From Candidatus Firestoneibacteriota bacterium (GTDB lineage Bacteria; JACRDZ01): a DNA stretch of 16,848 nt. The stretch spans positions 1 to 16,848 of the forward strand of contig JACRDZ010000294.1 of NCBI GenBank assembly GCA_016212735.1, given 5' to 3'. The translations under genes were made by a program, and so were the position numbers. Below are positions 12,375 through 16,848 of this stretch, piece by piece (within the stretch, counting starts at the first letter, position 1; every line of letters begins with the position of its first letter). The notes beneath the pieces are model-generated. The model had not been told where the DNA came from and ran no database searches. It saw only the letters and a list, made by a program, of their open reading frames with translations.

Positions 12375-13433
12375 TTGCCAATAAATAAAGACAAAATTCT
12401 TGTAATTGATGATGAATTGATGCCAAGATATTCCATCAAAATGGTTTTAAAAGACAGATATACTGTTTTTACGGCAGAAGGCGGAGCTGAGGGACTTGAA
12501 TTCATGTCACAAATACCTCCTGATATTGTAATCCTGGATATCAAAATGCCTGACATGGATGGAGTATCGGTTTTAAAAGAAATTAAAAGCAGATATCCTG
12601 AGACGGAAGTCATATTACTAACTGCACATGCAAGTCTCGAATCTGCAAGGAGCGCAGTACATCTTGGCGCTTTTGATTATTTAATGAAACCATTTGATAA
12701 AGATGATCTTATAAGAGTAGTTGAAAAAGCTTTATTAAGAAAACAAACTATAGATTTAAATAGGTCGGAACGTAATGGATTGCTCGATAAAAATGTTTAT
12801 CTTGAAGATCAAATAAGCAAAACAAGAGAAAAGCTTATGACATTTTATGATGGTACAATTAAAGCTCTCATTCGTACTATTGACGCTAAAGATCACTATA
12901 CATTCAATCATTCCGAGCATGTAGCGCAGATATCATTTTCAATAGCTGAAATATTAAATTTACCGCCAAATATTAAAGACAAACTCAGACAAGCGCCTAT
13001 AATTCACGATCTTGGCAAAATCGGGATTGATGAAATAATTCTTAGAAAAAAAGGATTATTAACTTTTGAAGAATTTACTGATATAAAAAGACATCCTGAA
13101 ATAGGAGCTCTGATTATTCAACCGGTACCTTTTCTTGAAGATGTTATACCTATTGTTTTATATCATCATGAAAAATTTGATGGGACAGGATATCCGAAAG
13201 GGCTAAAAGGTGAAGATATACCTTTGAGTGCAAGAGTTGTAGCAATAGCTGATGCTATAGATGCAATGATGCATAAAAGACCATATAGAGATGCGCTGCC
13301 AATGGAAAAAGTATTGCTTGAATTAAGCAATGGATCTGGAATACAATTTGATCCTGAAATTGTCAAATTAATTTTAGAAGAAAAAACATTTATAGCAAAT
13401 TTCAAATCGGATTCTTTTCTTCGATTGGAATAA
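12375..13433 (+). CDS. Response regulator with HD-GYP domain (cyclic-di-GMP phosphodiesterase)
   Basis: A 352-residue cytosolic regulator. The receiver (5-125) has D12/D13, phosphoacceptor D55 in VILDIKMPD, T83 and K105 in MKPFD, all intact. After a coiled linker (126-160), an HD-GYP domain spans 160-340: HDLGKIGI with H211-D212, RHPEIGA, YHHEKFDGTGYPKGL with GTGYP at 270-274, and the ADAIDAMMHKRPYR helix. Such proteins hydrolyse cyclic-di-GMP at a two- or three-metal centre, turned on or off by phosphorylation. It starts at TTG 12375, chosen because GGAGG (12363-12367) is seven bases upstream and no ATG fits better. It is last in the kinase operon and ends at a terminator shared with groEL. 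Confidence 0.92.
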   Translation: MPINKDKILVIDDELMPRYSIKMVLKDRYTVFTAEGGAEGLEFMSQIPPDIVILDIKMPDMDGVSVLKEIKSRYPETEVILLTAHASLESARSAVHLGAFDYLMKPFDKDDLIRVVEKALLRKQTIDLNRSERNGLLDKNVYLEDQISKTREKLMTFYDGTIKALIRTIDAKDHYTFNHSEHVAQISFSIAEILNLPPNIKDKLRQAPIIHDLGKIGIDEIILRKKGLLTFEEFTDIKRHPEIGALIIQPVPFLEDVIPIVLYHHEKFDGTGYPKGLKGEDIPLSARVVAIADAIDAMMHKRPYRDALPMEKVLLELSNGSGIQFDPEIVKLILEEKTFIANFKSDSFLRLE

Positions 13434-13435
13434 CA

Positions 13436-13480
13436 ACGAAAAAAGCCATTTGCTTTTTTCAAGCAAATGGCTATTTTGTT
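13436..13480. terminator. Bidirectional rho-independent terminator
   Basis: A perfect 12-bp stem, AGCCATTTGCTT (13444-13455) and AAGCAAATGGCT (13461-13472), has a 5-base loop. The plus side is followed by ATTTTGTT. The minus side gives TTTTTTCGTTGTT. It lies between the convergent response regulator and groEL and serves both, more strongly groEL. Confidence 0.9.
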
Positions 13481-13485
13481 ATTAA

Positions 13486-15175
<1,690 letters not shown>

Positions 15176-15181
15176 AAAAAT

Positions 15182-15469
15182 TTATGATATAATTCCTAAA
15201 ATATCTTCTTCACGCATAATCAAATAATCAACATCATCAATTTTAATTTCAGAACCGGAATATTTGCCAAAAAGCACTTTATCTCCAACTTTCACTACAA
15301 AAGCTTGTTTTTGACCATTTTCCAGAACTTTTCCCGAACCAATAGCTATTACTTCGCCTTCTTGCGGCTTTTCTTTTACTGTATCAGGAATAATGATTCC
15401 ACCTTTTATCTGTTCTTTTGTTTCTAAAGGTTTTATTAACACTCTATCAAACATAGGTTTTATTGCCAT
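15182..15469 (-). CDS. groS: 10-kDa co-chaperonin GroES
   Basis: A 95-residue lid protein for GroEL. The start [16 protein letters not shown], the mobile loop [20 protein letters not shown] (with the GGIIIP contact to GroEL), the [10 protein letters not shown] strand and the ending [18 protein letters not shown] are all textbook. A longer frame from 15511 adds 14 residues, but AAAGGGGGGTG lies about nine bases before the MAIKP codon, so 15469 is the start. It is first in the operon and sits directly downstream of the CIRCE-overlapped promoter. Confidence 0.98.
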   Translation of the reverse strand: MAIKPMFDRVLIKPLETKEQIKGGIIIPDTVKEKPQEGEVIAIGSGKVLENGQKQAFVVKVGDKVLFGKYSGSEIKIDDVDYLIMREEDILGIIS

Positions 15470-15520
15470 ATCTGTTTCACCCCCCTTTCTAAAAATTTTA
15501 TATTCAAGCATTGGGTTCTG

Positions 15521-15547
15521 CTAGCACTCACCTTTAATGAGTGCTAA
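15521..15547 (-). promoter_or_regulatory. CIRCE operator (HrcA site)
   Basis: CTAGCACTC-N9-GAGTGCTAA matches the CIRCE consensus TTAGCACTC-N9-GAGTGCTAA with one outer mismatch. It begins three bases after the -10 of the groES promoter and covers the expected start of transcription, so HrcA bound here would block initiation and release it on heat shock. No hrcA gene is in the window. Confidence 0.95.
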
Positions 15548-15550
15548 CAA

Positions 15551-15579
15551 AATATACATAAAATTTAATATAAAATCAA
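15551..15579 (-). promoter_or_regulatory. Sigma-70-type promoter of groESL
   Basis: On the minus strand, TTGATT (15579-15574) and TATATT (15556-15551) are separated by exactly 17 bp, and CIRCE follows at once. Spacing and position make it the likely operon promoter. Confidence 0.75.
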
Positions 15580-15731
15580 GCACTAATTTAATGGATTGCT
15601 TTGAATTATACATAAAATTTGCGCAATATCAAGATAAAAAATATAATTATCTCATTTTTTTGCGTTAATTCTTAAAAATGCTTCGTTTTTCTTATAAGTT
15701 AGGTTGAGTATATATCAGAATGATAAATTTC
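15580..15731. other. Divergent intergenic spacer, nothing recognised
   Basis: Between the groES promoter and repeat A copy 3 the sequence is AT-rich with no ORF, RNA gene or clear dyad. Together with the repeat and the next promoter it makes up the gene-free stretch 15512-16049. Confidence 0.5.
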
Positions 15732-15829
15732 TGTCATTCTGAGCGACAGCGAAGAATCTGCTTTTCATACTTCAAAACAGATTCTTCGCGGAGTTTACAC
15801 TGAGTGAAACGAATGTACTTAGAATGACA
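15732..15829. repeat. Repeat A copy 3 (98 bp)
   Basis: TGTCATTCTGAG at the left and TTAGAATGACA at the right, with inner arms GCGAAGAATCTG / CAGATTCTTCGC. It matches copy 2 almost base for base, even in the CTTTTCATACTT centre. It lies in the spacer between groES and the PEP-CTERM gene. Confidence 0.9.
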
Positions 15830-15912
15830 ACAAAAGCTAAAGTTATCATTTTATTTAATGTTTAAGATAAACCTTTTCTCACCCAGAATTGATGAAAAAA
15901 ATATTTTTCTAG

Positions 15913-15941
15913 TTGACTTTTATTTTTAAATAATATATATA
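15913..15941 (+). promoter_or_regulatory. Candidate promoter of the PEP-CTERM gene
   Basis: TTGACT (15913-15918), a 17-bp AT-rich spacer and TATATA (15936-15941) sit about 110 bases before the start codon. This leaves a leader of about 100 bases that holds a second ribosome-site-like AAGGAGG at 15990-15996. Confidence 0.5.
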
Positions 15942-16049
15942 TACATATTATCCTACTGTTTAATCCGACTTTATTATAAAATATAAGGGAAGGAGGTAAA
16001 GAAGTAGAGAGAGAATATTGATATTACCTTAAAAAAAGAAGGAGGCAAA

Positions 16050-16679
16050 ATGAACAAGAAAAGTAAATTTTTTTCTGTAGTTTTATTTTTAGTTTTTTTA
16101 AATTTTGCAAGTTACACCTATGCAGATATAACTCCATTAGATGGTGTTGATTTTAACGTCCCTATGGTTAATTATACGAACGGGTCTTGGTCTCTTGGAT
16201 GGGAGTTTACTCCGAAATATAATGTAACTGCTGATAAACTTGGATTTTATGATGATTATCGCAATGGACTTACCGAATCACATAAAGTCGGGCTTTTTGA
16301 TATGAACAAAAATTTACTTCGCTATACCATAGTTGACAATTCCAATCCCTGGGGAGTATTAAATGATGGCTACTTTTTTAAATGGAATGGAATTAAACCT
16401 ATAGATCTTATTGCTGGTGAACATTATGTTGTAGCAGCTGTAACAGGATCAGAAAATTACACATGGAATCCTTATGATTTCACTGAAAAATGGGCAACAT
16501 ATATTACTGAACGTGAATCACCTGGTAATGCTCTTATTTATCCAGAAAATACTTATGGTATTACTGGAATATTCGGTCCTAACATAGGAGTTACACCAGA
16601 ACCTTCTTCTATTATACTTTTTGGAATAGGACTAAGCAGTATGTTTTTTATTAAAAGAAAAAATTTCTTAAAAAAATAG
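16050..16679 (+). CDS. Secreted PEP-CTERM sorting-domain protein
   Basis: A 209-residue exported protein. Residues 1-25 are a signal peptide: basic MNKKSK, a hydrophobic run, likely cut after YTYA. The middle (27-178) is strand-rich, with SWSLGWEFTPKYNVTADKLGF and ESHKVGLFDMNKNLL. It resembles the DUF4082-like domain often found in PEP-CTERM proteins, though by memory only. Residues 182-208 are the sorting signal: TPEPSSI, a hydrophobic helix (IILFGIGLSSMFFI) and a basic KRKNFLKK tail. An exosortase would process this and release the protein to the envelope or biofilm matrix. AAGGAGG at 16039-16045 is four bases before ATG 16050. It has its own promoter and no obvious operon partner. Confidence 0.88.
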   Translation: MNKKSKFFSVVLFLVFLNFASYTYADITPLDGVDFNVPMVNYTNGSWSLGWEFTPKYNVTADKLGFYDDYRNGLTESHKVGLFDMNKNLLRYTIVDNSNPWGVLNDGYFFKWNGIKPIDLIAGEHYVVAAVTGSENYTWNPYDFTEKWATYITERESPGNALIYPENTYGITGIFGPNIGVTPEPSSIILFGIGLSSMFFIKRKNFLKK

Positions 16680-16820
16680 TAACTATTCAGCACACTGTAG
16701 GGGCAACCCCATAGGTGTTAAGTTAAGGATCTAATATTTCAATAAAAAGCTATATTTTATTTGATTTTATTAGATTATCAACTAGAATATCGATAATTAA
16801 ACGATAAGCTTAACTTTAAA
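16680..16820. other. Gene-free spacer with repeat fragments
   Basis: It contains GTAGGGGCAACCCC (near 16698-16711), a short GC-rich dyad unlike its surroundings. GTTAAGTTAAG near 16719 and CTTAACTTTA near 16809 form a loose inverted pair about 90 bases apart. Both look like pieces of dispersed repeats. No ORF or terminator was found after the PEP-CTERM gene. Confidence 0.4.
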
Positions 16821-16848
16821 TGTCATTCTGAGTGAAACGAAGAATCTG
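16821..16848. repeat. Repeat A copy 4, cut by the window edge
   Basis: TGTCATTCTGAG and the following GTGAAACGAAGAATCTG match the first 28 bases of the other copies. The rest lies outside the window. Confidence 0.85.

Overview
The window is bacterial and strongly AT-rich. The groESL operon with a CIRCE operator, the PEP-CTERM protein, the long multi-membrane-segment histidine kinase, and the scatter of short palindromic repeats beginning TGTCATTCTGAG all fit an uncultured lineage of the Omnitrophota type or a relative. That placement is inferred from gene style; no rRNA or tRNA gene was seen.

Bases 1 to about 5415 form a decayed toxin-antitoxin island. It holds three MNT-nucleotidyltransferase/HEPN pairs, a fourth nucleotidyltransferase cut off by a repeat, a dead hicA, a hicB, a shortened ORF6N-domain gene, a two-gene pair resembling a TumE-type system, and a DUF5615 toxin remnant. 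Mobile debris lies between them: three copies of what looks like the 3' tail of a REP-associated transposase, palindromic repeats, and a 204-bp MITE-like element with 21-bp inverted ends and a 9-bp target duplication. The MITE sits exactly at the start codon of the DUF5615 remnant and carries another repeat inside it.

Bases 5449 to 13433 run on one strand: a B12-binding-type radical SAM protein, a SAM-dependent methyltransferase with a PhcB-like layout, a multi-TM histidine kinase, a second histidine kinase whose ATP-binding domain has lost its signature residues, and a receiver-HD-GYP response regulator. The last three are tightly packed and probably form one phosphorelay ending in cyclic-di-GMP hydrolysis. 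The two enzymes upstream might make or modify a small molecule that the relay senses. This is the most interesting functional hypothesis in the window, but it is inference from layout.

On the minus strand, groES and groEL (15469 down to 13486) are transcribed from a sigma-70-like promoter overlapped by CIRCE, so they are probably HrcA-repressed. They share a bidirectional terminator with the response regulator and are separated by a perfect 28-bp palindrome. The right end carries a secreted PEP-CTERM protein with its own promoter, followed by repeat debris that runs off the window.
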